A DNA stretch of 37,163 nt from GCA-2725625 sp964574215 (GCA_964574215.1 CAZNLR010000047.1:1-37163); one strand, 5' to 3'; positions 8,376 through 17,478 are shown, counted from the stretch's first letter. The notes: generated by a model from the letters alone, not told the origin. A program made the numbers and translations.

Positions 8376-9059
8376 TCAGGTGGCAATTTCAGGAAACTTG
8401 CGATTTATTGCTGATATAAAATCAGAAATACTATCTGCTCGCAGGCTGGAATGGTCCTTGAGTGCATTTTCGGCCTCGATTGAGTCGCCGTCCGTTATTG
8501 CATCGACAATGCGCGTATGTTCCCGATAAGGTACTTCCACCCTGTGGGGCGGTTCCATGTAAAGTCTTCGGTATGGCATTAGCCGATTTCGAATTGACGT
8601 GGCTTCTTCTTCAAGAAACTTGTTGTGGCTGCCCGAGTAGATCATGAGATGAAAACTCAAATCCATCTGATAATATTTCGACCAATTGTCCGATTTAACC
8701 AATTTGCCCATTTTCACATGTAGAGTTATCAGGTTTTTTCTTTCTTCCTCTGACATCCGACGCGCGGCGAGTTTAGCGCACAAACCTTCCAGAGCAGCCA
8801 ATACCTCATACATGTCGACAATCTGTTGAATTGAAAATGTTGCAACAATGGCGCTTCGCCTCGGGCGCGATTCGACCAACCCTTCTGCTGCCAGTTCGGC
8901 AATGGCTTCTCGAATTGGCGTTCTGGATACTTCATATCGTTGGGCTAGGGATACTTCGTCCAACTTATCACCGGGCCGCAATTTGCCGGCAATGATTTCC
9001 AGTTCCATGGATTTTCGAATTTTTGCCGCGTGTTTTTCCAATTTTTCCACTCCAGACAT
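8376..9059 (-). CDS. GntR-family transcriptional regulator, FCD subfamily
   Basis: 227 residues from ATG at 9059, chosen because AGGG lies 8 nt upstream and it leaves the promoter palindromes outside the gene; an in-frame ATG at 9125 would put 22 hydrophobic residues in front and has no ribosome site. The N-terminal winged helix reads GDKLDEVSLAQRYEVSRTPIREAIAELAAEGLV, of which the SRTPIREA core is diagnostic. The C-terminal half is an all-helical FCD domain with the metal-ligand pattern D...H (MDLSFHLMIYSGSHNKFL) and a later H in YREHTRIVDA. FCD regulators usually respond to organic acids. It is transcribed divergently from hyuA and very likely represses that operon. Confidence 0.88.
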   Translation of the reverse strand: MSGVEKLEKHAAKIRKSMELEIIAGKLRPGDKLDEVSLAQRYEVSRTPIREAIAELAAEGLVESRPRRSAIVATFSIQQIVDMYEVLAALEGLCAKLAARRMSEEERKNLITLHVKMGKLVKSDNWSKYYQMDLSFHLMIYSGSHNKFLEEEATSIRNRLMPYRRLYMEPPHRVEVPYREHTRIVDAITDGDSIEAENALKDHSSLRADSISDFISAINRKFPEIAT

Positions 9060-9115
9060 CCAGGTTGCCCTAAAAAAGACTAAACCAGGGAAATATTTAC
9101 ACAAGTTATTTAAAA

Positions 9116-9145
9116 TTGTATACAAAAATTAAATTATAGTATACT
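9116..9145 (+). promoter_or_regulatory. Paired GTATAC palindromes overlapping the hyuA promoter (GntR operator)
   Basis: TTGTATACAA (9116-9125) is a perfect 10-bp palindrome and AGTATACT (9138-9145) a perfect 8-bp one. Their centres are 21 bp apart, two helical turns, so both face the same side of DNA. A candidate promoter for hyuA coincides with them: -35 TTGTAT (9116-9121), 18-bp spacer, -10 TATACT (9140-9145). Binding of the divergently encoded GntR protein here would block hyuA and could also affect its own gene. The palindromes are seen directly; the protein-site assignment is inference. Confidence 0.65.
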
Positions 9146-9177
9146 TATAACTAATTCAAAAAGAGAGGTATTATTCG

Positions 9178-11259
9178 ATGGCGTCAAACTCCAAGCGGTT
9201 GTGTGTTGATATTGGCGGTACGTTTACCGACTGTCTTGTGCTCGACAAGGTGTCGGGACAGTTTACCTTGGTTAAATCTCCCACCACGCCAAGCGATCCT
9301 TCAGATGGTTTCCTAAATGGCGTCGCCAAAGCGGCCAAAGAGTTCGGTGAAACGATTGAAGAGTTCCTCGGCTCCATAGGCGTGCTCATCCACGGTACGA
9401 CGCTGGCGACCAATGTTCTGTTGACGGGGAGTGGCGCCAAATCGGGTATGCTGACGACCCAGAATTTCAGGGATTTTTTGGAAATCCGCCGAGCCATCAA
9501 GCCGCTTCATATTTCTTTGTTTAATGTATTTATACCGCCGAACCGTCCTTTGATCCCTCGGTTCCGGCGTCTCGGCGTGCCGGAGCGCACGCTTTATACC
9601 GGCGAGATTTTCGAGCCGTTGGACGAAGACAAAACCTCCGCTGCGGTCGAGCAGTTGCAAAATGATGGGGTCGAAGCCGCCGCGGTTTGCTTCCTCCATT
9701 CCTATGCCAACCCGACCAACGAACGCCGGGCGGCCGAGATCGTCAAAAATGTGGCCCCGGATATGTATGTCACCACCTCCCACGAGACCATTCATGTCTG
9801 GCGGGAGTTTGAGCGTTTCAACACGACCGCAGTGGGTGCATACGTGGGTCCGGCGGTCGCAAATTACTTGCGGCGGCTGGAAGAACGGCTTCGAGAATCA
9901 GGCTTTGGTGGTTCGCTGCTTATGATGCTGGCCAACGGCCTGGTTCAGTCCGTCGATCAATGTATCGACCGGGCCGTCTACTTCCTCCATTCCGGACCCG
10001 CCGCGGCACCGTCCGGCGCACGGTTCCTGGGAGAAATCGAAGGCAAGGATCAGCTATTATCGGTCGATATGGGCGGCACCAGCTTTGATGTCGGCCTGGT
10101 GCGTCACGGTGAAATCCCGACGACCAGTGAAAGCTGGGTCGCCGATCAACGGGTTGCCATCCGTATGGTCGATATCGAAAGCGTCGGTACCGGCGGCGGC
10201 AGTATCGCCAGTATCGATTCTTTAGGTCTTCTCAAAGTCGGCCCTGAAAGTGCAGGTGCGGATCCCGGTCCGGCTTGCTTCGGCATAGGGGAAGAGCCGA
10301 CCGTGACTGATGCCGATCTGGTATTAGGCCTCTTGTCGCCGGACTTTTTCCTGGGCGGAGATATGAGTCTCGACGTCGGGCGTTCACGAACCGCCATAGA
10401 TAAAGTCGCCAAACCAATGGACATGGAAACGGTGGAGGGCGCTTATTCCATATTCACCCTGGCCAACATGTCAATGGCCGATGAAATCATCAAAGTGTCG
10501 ACCAAGCGGGGATACGACGTCCGGCAGGCCACCATGATCGGCGGCGGCGGTGGCGGCCCGGTTCATGCGGGCTTTATCGCCGACCGGCTGAATATTCCGT
10601 CCGTGGTTATTCCCTCGGTGGCGTCTCTCTATAGCGCCTTCGGCATGTATGCCATGGATATCGGCGAAGATTACGCCCGGTCACACGTGCGTCGCGTCGA
10701 TGCCGCCGAACCGAGCGAGATCGGTGCGTTATATCATGAAATGGAAGACGAGGCCCTGGCGGCCTTCGAAAAAATCGGCATCGATCAGAAGGATGTCAAA
10801 TTTCGAAGAACCATCGATATGCGTTATATCGGTCAGTTCCATGAAGTCGAAGTGGATGTTGACGGTGGTGACTTCAATTCTGATTGTCTGGTCAAGGCGA
10901 CCGAAGATTTTAGCGCCAAGCATAACGAACTTTTCACTTTCGCCATGCCTTGGAAAGGGGTTGAACTGCTGACGCTTCGGGTCAAGGCGACCACACCGAA
11001 CGCGCCGTTCAAGCTACCGGAGATTCCGAGCGGTGGGCTCGATGCGTCGCCCGCAAAAAAATCGGTCCGCCCATGTTATTTCGGGGACGGCTTTGTCGAT
11101 GTTCAGGTTTATGATGGCAGCAAACTTGCCGCGGACAATGAGATATCCGGACCGGCAATCATCGAAGAAACGACCACGACGGTGGTCATTCCGGAAAATT
11201 ATGAATGCCTGGTCAATGCGAACAAGAACTACGTTTTGACCCGAAAAACCGGCGCCTAA
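9178..11259 (+). CDS. hyuA: Hydantoinase/oxoprolinase family protein, subunit A
   Basis: 693 residues, normal for HyuA and the related acetone/acetophenone carboxylase subunits. These enzymes use ATP to activate a carbonyl or amide. The first phosphate-binding loop DIGGTFTD is at 11-18, HGTTLATN follows near 77, and the second ATP-fold motif DMGGTSFDVG is near 297. VGTGGGSIASID and GPESAGADPGPACFG further support the family. Start ATG 9178 is preceded by GAGAGG. hyuB follows after 21 nt. Without biochemical data the pair could be an N-methylhydantoinase, an oxoprolinase or a ketone carboxylase; no small third subunit of the acetone carboxylase type is seen. Confidence 0.9.
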   Translation: MASNSKRLCVDIGGTFTDCLVLDKVSGQFTLVKSPTTPSDPSDGFLNGVAKAAKEFGETIEEFLGSIGVLIHGTTLATNVLLTGSGAKSGMLTTQNFRDFLEIRRAIKPLHISLFNVFIPPNRPLIPRFRRLGVPERTLYTGEIFEPLDEDKTSAAVEQLQNDGVEAAAVCFLHSYANPTNERRAAEIVKNVAPDMYVTTSHETIHVWREFERFNTTAVGAYVGPAVANYLRRLEERLRESGFGGSLLMMLANGLVQSVDQCIDRAVYFLHSGPAAAPSGARFLGEIEGKDQLLSVDMGGTSFDVGLVRHGEIPTTSESWVADQRVAIRMVDIESVGTGGGSIASIDSLGLLKVGPESAGADPGPACFGIGEEPTVTDADLVLGLLSPDFFLGGDMSLDVGRSRTAIDKVAKPMDMETVEGAYSIFTLANMSMADEIIKVSTKRGYDVRQATMIGGGGGGPVHAGFIADRLNIPSVVIPSVASLYSAFGMYAMDIGEDYARSHVRRVDAAEPSEIGALYHEMEDEALAAFEKIGIDQKDVKFRRTIDMRYIGQFHEVEVDVDGGDFNSDCLVKATEDFSAKHNELFTFAMPWKGVELLTLRVKATTPNAPFKLPEIPSGGLDASPAKKSVRPCYFGDGFVDVQVYDGSKLAADNEISGPAIIEETTTTVVIPENYECLVNANKNYVLTRKTGA

Positions 11260-11280
11260 GACAGGGATAGGAGAAATAAA

Positions 11281-13029
11281 ATGAGCAACAAAAAAATTGA
11301 TCCCACCACCATTTCCACGATCTGGCACTCCATGCAGACGGCCACCAAGGAGATGCGCTACATTATCGACCGGACCTGCCAGAACATGCTGATCAGCCAG
11401 CTCCACGACGTATCCTGCGGTCTTTGGGGCGCCGACGGTTCGACCATCGCGGTGCCCGTCGGGCTGCCGGTTCAGTTCCTTGGCGGCGAATTTCCCGTCA
11501 GAGATTTGGTTAAGAAATACGGCAACGATATGAATCCAGGGGACGTGTTCCTATCCAACGATCCCTATCACGGCGGCCATGCCAATCACTTACCCGATTG
11601 GGCGTTCTTCCGGCCGATTTTCTATGAAGGCGAGCTGTTGTTCTTTACCATGACCCGCGCTCACCAACAGGATACGGGCGGCTCTTTTCCGGGTGGATAC
11701 TTCCCCAACGGCCATGATATTCACGCCGAAGGAATTTGCATTCCGCCTACCCGTGTGGTTGAGGCCGGTGTTGAGCAGACGGAAATTTTCGAACTGATCT
11801 GGAACAATGTGCGGTTTTCCGAGGGTGTAAAAATCGACAACTACGCTATGATTGCCGCCACCAAAGTGTGCGAGGACCGGGTCACCGATCTGCTGGATAA
11901 TTTCGGACGGGATACGGTTCTGGCCTGTGTCGACGAGATGTTCGACCGAACGGAAAGGGCCGTCCGTGCCGAGATTGCAAAAATCCCGGACGGGGTTTAC
12001 ACCGCGGAAGCCGCCACCGATGACGACGGCACGACCCTGGATGAACATGTCTGGATTCGTGTCAAAGTGACCGTCGACGGTGATCAAATGACCATCGATT
12101 TCGAAGATACCGACAAGCAGCGCACCGGATTTGTAAATTGCGTCTATGCGGCCACTTATGGCTGCGCCAGCGGCGCCGCCATTATGACCTTTGACCCGGC
12201 GTTGTCCGACTATCATAACGCCGGCACCATGCGGGCCATTGATATCAAGGCGCCACTGGGTTCAGTGGTAAATTGTGAATATCCGGCAACCGTCGGTGCC
12301 TCACCGGTCAATATGGGCAATCAGATTATGGAAGCGGTGCTGGATGCACTGTCCAAGGCCCGGCCGGAACGCGCTATTGCGGCCTGGGGCAAACACCGGG
12401 GCGACTACACGTTTGGCGTCGATCCCAGAACCAACGAACGCTACGTGCGGACTTCGTTCGACTATGACGGCAGTGCCGGTGCGGTGTGGGGTTATGACGG
12501 GTATCAAGGGGTTACATCCCTGACGGCTATGGGTGCCATTAACCGGGGCGACATGGAGGAAATGGAAGCGCGCCTGCCGTGGCGGATACTCAAATATGAA
12601 ATGGTCGAGGATTTTACCGGCGAGGGAAGGTGGCGCGGTGGTCCCGGCATTCATTGGGAAGCCGTCAACGAAGGCAGCGACGGCCAAATGGCGACCGGCA
12701 GCTCCGACGGTGACGTGGTCCAGGGATTCGGCGCCCAGGGGGGCAATCCGTCACCGGTCTGCCGGACCTACATTGACCGGGGAGACGAGCGGATCAGGGT
12801 GAAGCCGCACCGTATGGTCGAAGTCAAAGAAGGCGACATTATCATCAAGCAATCCAGTGGCGGCGGCGGCGTCGGCGATCCGGCGGAGAGAGACCCTGAA
12901 ATGGTGCTCGAAGACGTGATCAACGAACTGGTCAGCGTTGAGGCGGCGCGGGAAGTCTATAAAGTCGCTATTGATTTGGAGTCCCGGACTATAGATGAAG
13001 AAGAAACAAGCAAACTTCGGGTTGCATAG
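11281..13029 (+). CDS. hyuB: Hydantoinase/oxoprolinase family protein, subunit B
   Basis: 582 residues, typical for HyuB. The metal-site region reads NDPYHGGHANHLPDWAFF, with HQQDTGG and HDIHAEGICIPP downstream. The family's C-terminal signature GGGGVGDPAERDPEMVLEDV is present almost at the end. AGGAG sits just upstream of ATG 11281. It must act with HyuA as a heteromer in the cytoplasm. The next gene follows after 12 nt, so the hydantoinase pair and the E1 genes are very probably one transcript. Confidence 0.9.
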   Translation: MSNKKIDPTTISTIWHSMQTATKEMRYIIDRTCQNMLISQLHDVSCGLWGADGSTIAVPVGLPVQFLGGEFPVRDLVKKYGNDMNPGDVFLSNDPYHGGHANHLPDWAFFRPIFYEGELLFFTMTRAHQQDTGGSFPGGYFPNGHDIHAEGICIPPTRVVEAGVEQTEIFELIWNNVRFSEGVKIDNYAMIAATKVCEDRVTDLLDNFGRDTVLACVDEMFDRTERAVRAEIAKIPDGVYTAEAATDDDGTTLDEHVWIRVKVTVDGDQMTIDFEDTDKQRTGFVNCVYAATYGCASGAAIMTFDPALSDYHNAGTMRAIDIKAPLGSVVNCEYPATVGASPVNMGNQIMEAVLDALSKARPERAIAAWGKHRGDYTFGVDPRTNERYVRTSFDYDGSAGAVWGYDGYQGVTSLTAMGAINRGDMEEMEARLPWRILKYEMVEDFTGEGRWRGGPGIHWEAVNEGSDGQMATGSSDGDVVQGFGAQGGNPSPVCRTYIDRGDERIRVKPHRMVEVKEGDIIIKQSSGGGGVGDPAERDPEMVLEDVINELVSVEAAREVYKVAIDLESRTIDEEETSKLRVA

Positions 13030-13041
13030 CACCTGGCCAAG

Positions 13042-14007
13042 ATGAAAATGTTAACCAAGGTGGAACTCATAGACCTCTATCGCGGCATGGTGACCATCCG
13101 CGTTTTCGAAGAAGAAGTTCGGAAAATGCACCTTGCGGGATTGGCGCCGGGCCTGGTGCATCTTTACTCCGGACAAGAGGCGGTCGGCGTTGGCGCCTGC
13201 GCTGCGTTGAACCAGGATGACTATATCGCCAGCCATCACCGTGGTCACGGCCACTGCATTGCCAAGGGCGGTGACATCGTAAAACTCTTTGCCGAGATTA
13301 TTGCCCGCGCTTCGGGCTATGGAATAGGGCGTGGGGGGTCGATGCATATCTATGACCCGGCGAATTGCAATTTCGGGACCAATGGTATTGTCGGCGGCTC
13401 CGTACCCTTAGCAACCGGCGCGGCGTTGTCGGCGAAATTGCGCAACACCGGACAGGTGGCCATCAGTTTTTTCGGCGATGGCGTGCTCAATCAAGGAATT
13501 CTGTTCGAATCGATGAATATGGCCGCGCTTTGGTCATTGCCGGTGGTATTCGTTTGCGAGAATAACGGCTATGGGGAATTTACCGAGATCGACGACGTTA
13601 CCGCCGGCCGGCCATACACCAAGCGGGGAGAAACCTTCGATATTCAGTCCGTCAAGGTCGATGGCATGGACGTGTTGGAGGTATTTGCAGCGGTATCGAC
13701 GGCTGTCGAGCGGGCGCGCAAAGGCAAGGGTCCTACCTTCCTGGTATGCGATACTTATCGGTATTCGGGCCATCATGTCGGAGATAAACAAGAATACAAA
13801 GACAATGAGGAACGCCAGCTTTGGGAATCCCGCGATCCCATATTGAAACTGGCTAAATCGATTGTATCGCAAAAAGCGGCGAAAAAATCGGAGTTGCAAA
13901 AGCTGGAGGATGACATCACCACGACGGTCATCAACGCCGCCAACCAGGCCAAGCAGATGCCTGAACCCGACGCCAACGATCTGAGCAGGTTCGTCCATGC
14001 CCCTTAA
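13042..14007 (+). CDS. ThDP-dependent dehydrogenase E1 component, alpha subunit (first pair, acetoin-dehydrogenase-like)
   Basis: 321 residues, the size of AcoA-type E1 alpha. SHHRGHGHCIAKGGD (64-78), GRGGSMHIYDP (97-106) and NGIVGGSVPLATGAA (114-128) are family landmarks. The Mg-ThDP motif is GDG at 145-147 and NN at 174-175, in CENNGYGE. It resembles acetoin dehydrogenase E1 alpha more than pyruvate dehydrogenase. It overlaps the beta gene by 11 nt. The start is uncertain between ATG 13042 and ATG 13048; neither has a strong ribosome site, suggesting coupling to hyuB. No lipoyl E2 or E3 gene is in the window. Confidence 0.85.
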   Translation: MKMLTKVELIDLYRGMVTIRVFEEEVRKMHLAGLAPGLVHLYSGQEAVGVGACAALNQDDYIASHHRGHGHCIAKGGDIVKLFAEIIARASGYGIGRGGSMHIYDPANCNFGTNGIVGGSVPLATGAALSAKLRNTGQVAISFFGDGVLNQGILFESMNMAALWSLPVVFVCENNGYGEFTEIDDVTAGRPYTKRGETFDIQSVKVDGMDVLEVFAAVSTAVERARKGKGPTFLVCDTYRYSGHHVGDKQEYKDNEERQLWESRDPILKLAKSIVSQKAAKKSELQKLEDDITTTVINAANQAKQMPEPDANDLSRFVHAP

Positions 14008-14992
14008 CGATCGGAATCTCACCCTCAAAGAGGCCGTCCTCGAGGCCATGTTCGAGGAAATGGCGCGTGACGGCGATGTTATATTGATCGGTGAAGATGT
14101 CGGCGCGGCCGGGGGGGTATTCAAACAAACGGAAGGCTTGATCGAAAATTTTGGTGCCGACCGCGTTATCGATACGCCGATTTCGGAATCGGCCATCTTT
14201 GGTCTTTCAGTAGGTGCTGCGATGGCGGGCTCACGGCCCATCGTCGAAGTGATGTTCGGCGATTTTCTGACCCTGGTCATGGACCAATTGGTCAATCAGG
14301 CGGCCAAAGTTCACTATATGTCGGCAGGTGGGTTCAACGTACCGCTGGTGTTGCGCACGGGGATCGGTGTCGGGGGCAATCTCGGTCCGCAACATTCTCA
14401 AAGCTTTCATGCCTGGCTCGCCCACATTCCGGGATTGAAAATCGTCATGCCCAGTAGCGCCGATGACGCCAAGGGGTTGTTCAAGGCGGCGGTAAGGGAC
14501 AACAACCCGGTCGTCTTCATGGAAGACCGGATGACTTACAATCTGAGAGAGCTGGTGCCGGAAGGCGATCACCTGGTCTCACTGGGAAGCGCCGACATAA
14601 AACGCCCCGGGAGTGACGTTTCCATCATCGCAATATCGAGATCGGTACACACGGCATTGGCGGCGGCTGATATACTTCAAGAAAAGAATATCAGTGCAGA
14701 GGTGGTTGATCTCAGAACGTTGGCGCCGCTTGATGTCGAAACCATCGTCTCGTCGGTAAAAAAGACCGGTCGGGCATTAGTGTTGGACGGAGGGTATCAA
14801 TCTTTCGGCATAACCGGTGAAATCGCAGCATCAATCGGTGAACTTACGTTCGACTATTTGGATGCGCCGGTGATGCGCTTGGCGGCGCCGGATGTACCGG
14901 TGCCCTATGCCGGATCACTAGAAGCATTGACCGTGCCGAACGTCCATCAGGTTATTGCTAAAGTAACCGAAATGTTCGGCAATATAGGTTAA
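13997..14992 (+). CDS. ThDP-dependent dehydrogenase E1 component, beta subunit (first pair)
   Basis: 331 residues. Typical beta-subunit features are LIGEDVGAAGGVFKQTEGL near the N-terminus, DTPISESAIFGLSVGAAM near 55, and GPQHSQSFHAWLAHIPGLKIVMPS near 132. The C-terminal transketolase domain has VVDLRTLAPLDVETI and RLAAPDVPVPYAGSLE. It forms the alpha2beta2 enzyme with the preceding gene, whose end it overlaps. This pair should decarboxylate or cleave a 2-oxo or acyloin substrate; the physiological electron or acyl acceptor is unknown because no E2 is encoded nearby. Confidence 0.85.
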   Translation: MPLNDRNLTLKEAVLEAMFEEMARDGDVILIGEDVGAAGGVFKQTEGLIENFGADRVIDTPISESAIFGLSVGAAMAGSRPIVEVMFGDFLTLVMDQLVNQAAKVHYMSAGGFNVPLVLRTGIGVGGNLGPQHSQSFHAWLAHIPGLKIVMPSSADDAKGLFKAAVRDNNPVVFMEDRMTYNLRELVPEGDHLVSLGSADIKRPGSDVSIIAISRSVHTALAAADILQEKNISAEVVDLRTLAPLDVETIVSSVKKTGRALVLDGGYQSFGITGEIAASIGELTFDYLDAPVMRLAAPDVPVPYAGSLEALTVPNVHQVIAKVTEMFGNIG

Positions 14993-15010
14993 GCACGGGG
15001 AGGGGAGTTA

Positions 15011-16039
15011 ATGACCAGTCTCACACCGGATCAATATTCGAACATCCTTGACCGCATGTTGCTCATCCGCCGGTTTGAAGAAATGCTGATCGATCTTTCC
15101 GGCGATCACAATTTCGGTCACTACCATCTGTATATTGGCGAAGAGGCGACCGGTGCGACGGTTGTCGAATCCCTCCGGGAAACCGATTTGTTGCTGACCA
15201 CCTGGCGCAATCATGGGCACCTGCTCGCCAGGGGCGCCGATCCGGGCCGGATGGTGGCGGAAATCCTTGGCCGCATCGACGGTTATAACAAAGGCCGGGG
15301 CGGCACGTTGCATTTAACTGCCCGGGAGAAAGGGTTCCTGTCGACATCGGGTTTGGTTGGTGGTGCGGTTGGGTTGGCTTCGGGGGCCGGTTTTGCGCTG
15401 AAGAAAGCGGGCGGCGGCAATATCTGCGTCGTCTTTTTTGGCGACGGCGCCATGGAGGAAGGCGTGGTCTTCGAAGCTATGAATTTGGCGTCCTTATGGT
15501 CGTTGCCGGTGCTGTTTGTCTGCGAGAACAATAATTCCGGTGCCATCAGCGCCCAGGAAGGTGGCTTTCCGTCATCCGAAATCGCCGCCAGCCGGATCAG
15601 CGACATACCCAGATCGCTCAACATAAGAACAGAGACCGTCGATGGCGCCGATGTTGCCGCTGTCCATGCGGCGGTGGAAGACAAGGTCAGAGAAATGAGA
15701 GCCAATGGTGGTCCTGTCTTTATCGAAGCCTATACCGAACGGTGGCCGGGTTCGCGGCCGTTGTGGCCGGAGCAGGCGACCGGCGTGACGGATATCGCGT
15801 CCGCATGGGATGAGTCATTATTGACCGGCGACCACGCCGATTGGGTTCGGGATCACGATCCGATTGTTCGTTTAATCCGGAAAGGTTTGGATCAGGGTTT
15901 TGTCGGCAAAGATAATCTCCAAGACCGTGACTCTAGAATCTGTGCCCAAATTGCAGACGCCCGGGCCTTTGGAGAAGCCAGCGAGTTCCCGGATCCAAAC
16001 TCCGCCCTCGACGACGTGTTTGCGGCCCAGGAAATATAG
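15011..16039 (+). CDS. ThDP-dependent dehydrogenase E1 component, alpha subunit (second pair)
   Basis: 342 residues, with a strong ribosome site (GGGGAGGGGAG) before ATG 15011. The landmarks are those of E1 alpha but clearly diverged from the first pair: TTWRNHGHLLARGADP (63-78), GRGGTLHLTAREKG (95-108) instead of the usual GGSMH, GDG at 144-146 and CENNNSG at 171-177. A relaxed NNN and an altered ThDP loop suggest a different substrate. It follows the first beta gene by 18 nt. It is not a recent duplicate of the first alpha subunit, since the shared residues are mainly family motifs. Confidence 0.83.
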   Translation: MTSLTPDQYSNILDRMLLIRRFEEMLIDLSGDHNFGHYHLYIGEEATGATVVESLRETDLLLTTWRNHGHLLARGADPGRMVAEILGRIDGYNKGRGGTLHLTAREKGFLSTSGLVGGAVGLASGAGFALKKAGGGNICVVFFGDGAMEEGVVFEAMNLASLWSLPVLFVCENNNSGAISAQEGGFPSSEIAASRISDIPRSLNIRTETVDGADVAAVHAAVEDKVREMRANGGPVFIEAYTERWPGSRPLWPEQATGVTDIASAWDESLLTGDHADWVRDHDPIVRLIRKGLDQGFVGKDNLQDRDSRICAQIADARAFGEASEFPDPNSALDDVFAAQEI

Positions 16040-16052
16040 GGGGAGAAGGCGA

Positions 16053-17024
16053 ATGACAAAAATTTCCTACGCTCAAGCACTCGTTGACGGCATGCTGGCA
16101 TGCATGAAGGAAGACAGTTCGGTCAGCCTCGTCGGCACCAATGTGCTGGGGCTCGGTCCGCAAAGGCCCTTGATCGAGAAAGTGAGGAGCGAATTTCCCG
16201 GCCGGGTTTTCGATCCGCCGTGTTCCGAAGCCGGGCTGGCCTCGTTGGGGATCGGCGCCGCCATGGCCGGCGCAAGGCCGATCATCGATTTCGGCGTCGG
16301 CAGTTTTTCTCTGTTGGCTTGGTGTCAATTGGTCGCCGAGGCCGGTGTTGCCCATCACATGTCCGGCGGCCAGATCAAGGTGCCTATGGTGTTTACAATG
16401 CTTCATGGCTTGCGGGGCGGCGGCGGTGGTCAGCACTCACATAGTCCCCAGGCAATGCTGTGGAATAATCCCGGCATTGAAATCGTTGTGCCCTCGACGC
16501 CAAAAGACATTAAAGGCCTCTTCAAATCGGCGGTCGCCAGCAACAATCCGACGGCGATTATCAGTCATGCCAAATTGCTTGGTATCGAGGGTGAGGTGCC
16601 GGATGAGGACTATGTAATCGAACTGGGCCAAGGAGAAATCAAACGGTCCGGCGGGGACGTATCGCTCATCGCCAGTTCTTTGTCCGTCCACGCGGCGATC
16701 GAAGCCGCCCAAATTTTGTCCCAGGATGGCATCGATGCCGAAATTGTTGATCTACGTACGCTCAATCCGCTGGACAAAAATATCATCATCGAATCGGTTC
16801 AGAAAACGGGCCGGGCCGTTGTGATTGACGAGACCAACGAAAGTTGCGGTGTGGCTGCGGAAATCTCGGCCGTTATCAGTGAATCCGTATTTGATTCCCT
16901 GAAATCTCCGATCACGCGGGTTACCCGACCCAATGTGCCCGTACCGGCCAGTCCGCTGCTGGAAAAATACCTGGAGATCACGCCGGAAAGAATAGCCGCC
17001 GCCGTCCGGGCATTAATGGGGTGA
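16053..17024 (+). CDS. ThDP-dependent dehydrogenase E1 component, beta subunit (second pair)
   Basis: 323 residues from ATG 16053, which has GGGGAGAAGG immediately upstream; an in-frame ATG at 15900 lies inside the alpha gene and was rejected. It has VGTNVLGLGP where other betas have IGEDVG, PCSEAGLASLGIGAAMAGARP near 55, and GQHSHSPQAMLWNNPGIEIVVPS near 128. The C-terminal domain reads IVDLRTLNPLDKNI and RVTRPNVPVPASP. Loss of the usual GEDV acidic pair near the N-terminus, where many E1 betas contact ThDP, is unusual and may mark altered chemistry. It pairs with the preceding alpha gene. Confidence 0.83.
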   Translation: MTKISYAQALVDGMLACMKEDSSVSLVGTNVLGLGPQRPLIEKVRSEFPGRVFDPPCSEAGLASLGIGAAMAGARPIIDFGVGSFSLLAWCQLVAEAGVAHHMSGGQIKVPMVFTMLHGLRGGGGGQHSHSPQAMLWNNPGIEIVVPSTPKDIKGLFKSAVASNNPTAIISHAKLLGIEGEVPDEDYVIELGQGEIKRSGGDVSLIASSLSVHAAIEAAQILSQDGIDAEIVDLRTLNPLDKNIIIESVQKTGRAVVIDETNESCGVAAEISAVISESVFDSLKSPITRVTRPNVPVPASPLLEKYLEITPERIAAAVRALMG

Positions 17025-17031
17025 AATCGAC

Positions 17032-17421
17032 ATGCATGAAGATCACACCCTTATTCAAACGATTGCTCATATATTTGTCGGCGTTTGCTTTATCGCAATT
17101 GGCGTCATCAATTGTATCCGCCGTACCGATGTTCACGAAGAAATGCGCGGTTTCGGCGTTCCGATGCCGGAAATAGCCTTGTCGATTGGTCTCGTGTCTC
17201 AATGGGTGGGCGGACTGATGGTGGTGTTCGACTATTACGCCGGAGTGGGCGCTATTATCCTCATCGCCTTTACGGTCATCGCCAGTTTTATTTTTCTGCG
17301 CTGGTGGAAAATCAAAGACAATCCGTTCCGACGCATTCATATGGTCATCGGTATCTTCACCAACTTCGCCGTCATCGCCGCTCTATTGCTACTATTCGAG
17401 ATGAACGGTTTGGCAAGGTAG
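17032..17421 (+). CDS. DoxX-like four-helix membrane protein
   Basis: 129 residues with four hydrophobic segments, about residues 9-27, 46-66, 70-92 and 103-124, and small loops containing RR and RWWKIKDNPFRR. Size, topology and the early F.GVCFI.IG segment fit the DoxX/DoxD family, whose roles range from quinone-linked oxidation to unknown. It starts 7 nt after the second E1 beta and ends the operon, so it may provide a membrane electron sink for the upstream oxidoreductases. That link is inference only. Confidence 0.65.
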   Translation: MHEDHTLIQTIAHIFVGVCFIAIGVINCIRRTDVHEEMRGFGVPMPEIALSIGLVSQWVGGLMVVFDYYAGVGAIILIAFTVIASFIFLRWWKIKDNPFRRIHMVIGIFTNFAVIAALLLLFEMNGLAR

Positions 17422-17478
17422 CAATAAAATCAGATAGCTTCGTATTGCAATCTAGATATGAATTCAAAATTTCCTGAA

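Noticed and set aside
13042..17024. Pyruvate dehydrogenase complex
   Set aside because: Two separate E1 pairs without E2 or E3 and closer resemblance to acetoin-type E1 argue against the housekeeping complex.
17421..17448. GCAATA...TATTGC inverted repeat after the DoxX-like gene as a terminator
   Set aside because: Only 6 AT-rich base pairs with a 16-nt loop and no T-run; too weak to call.
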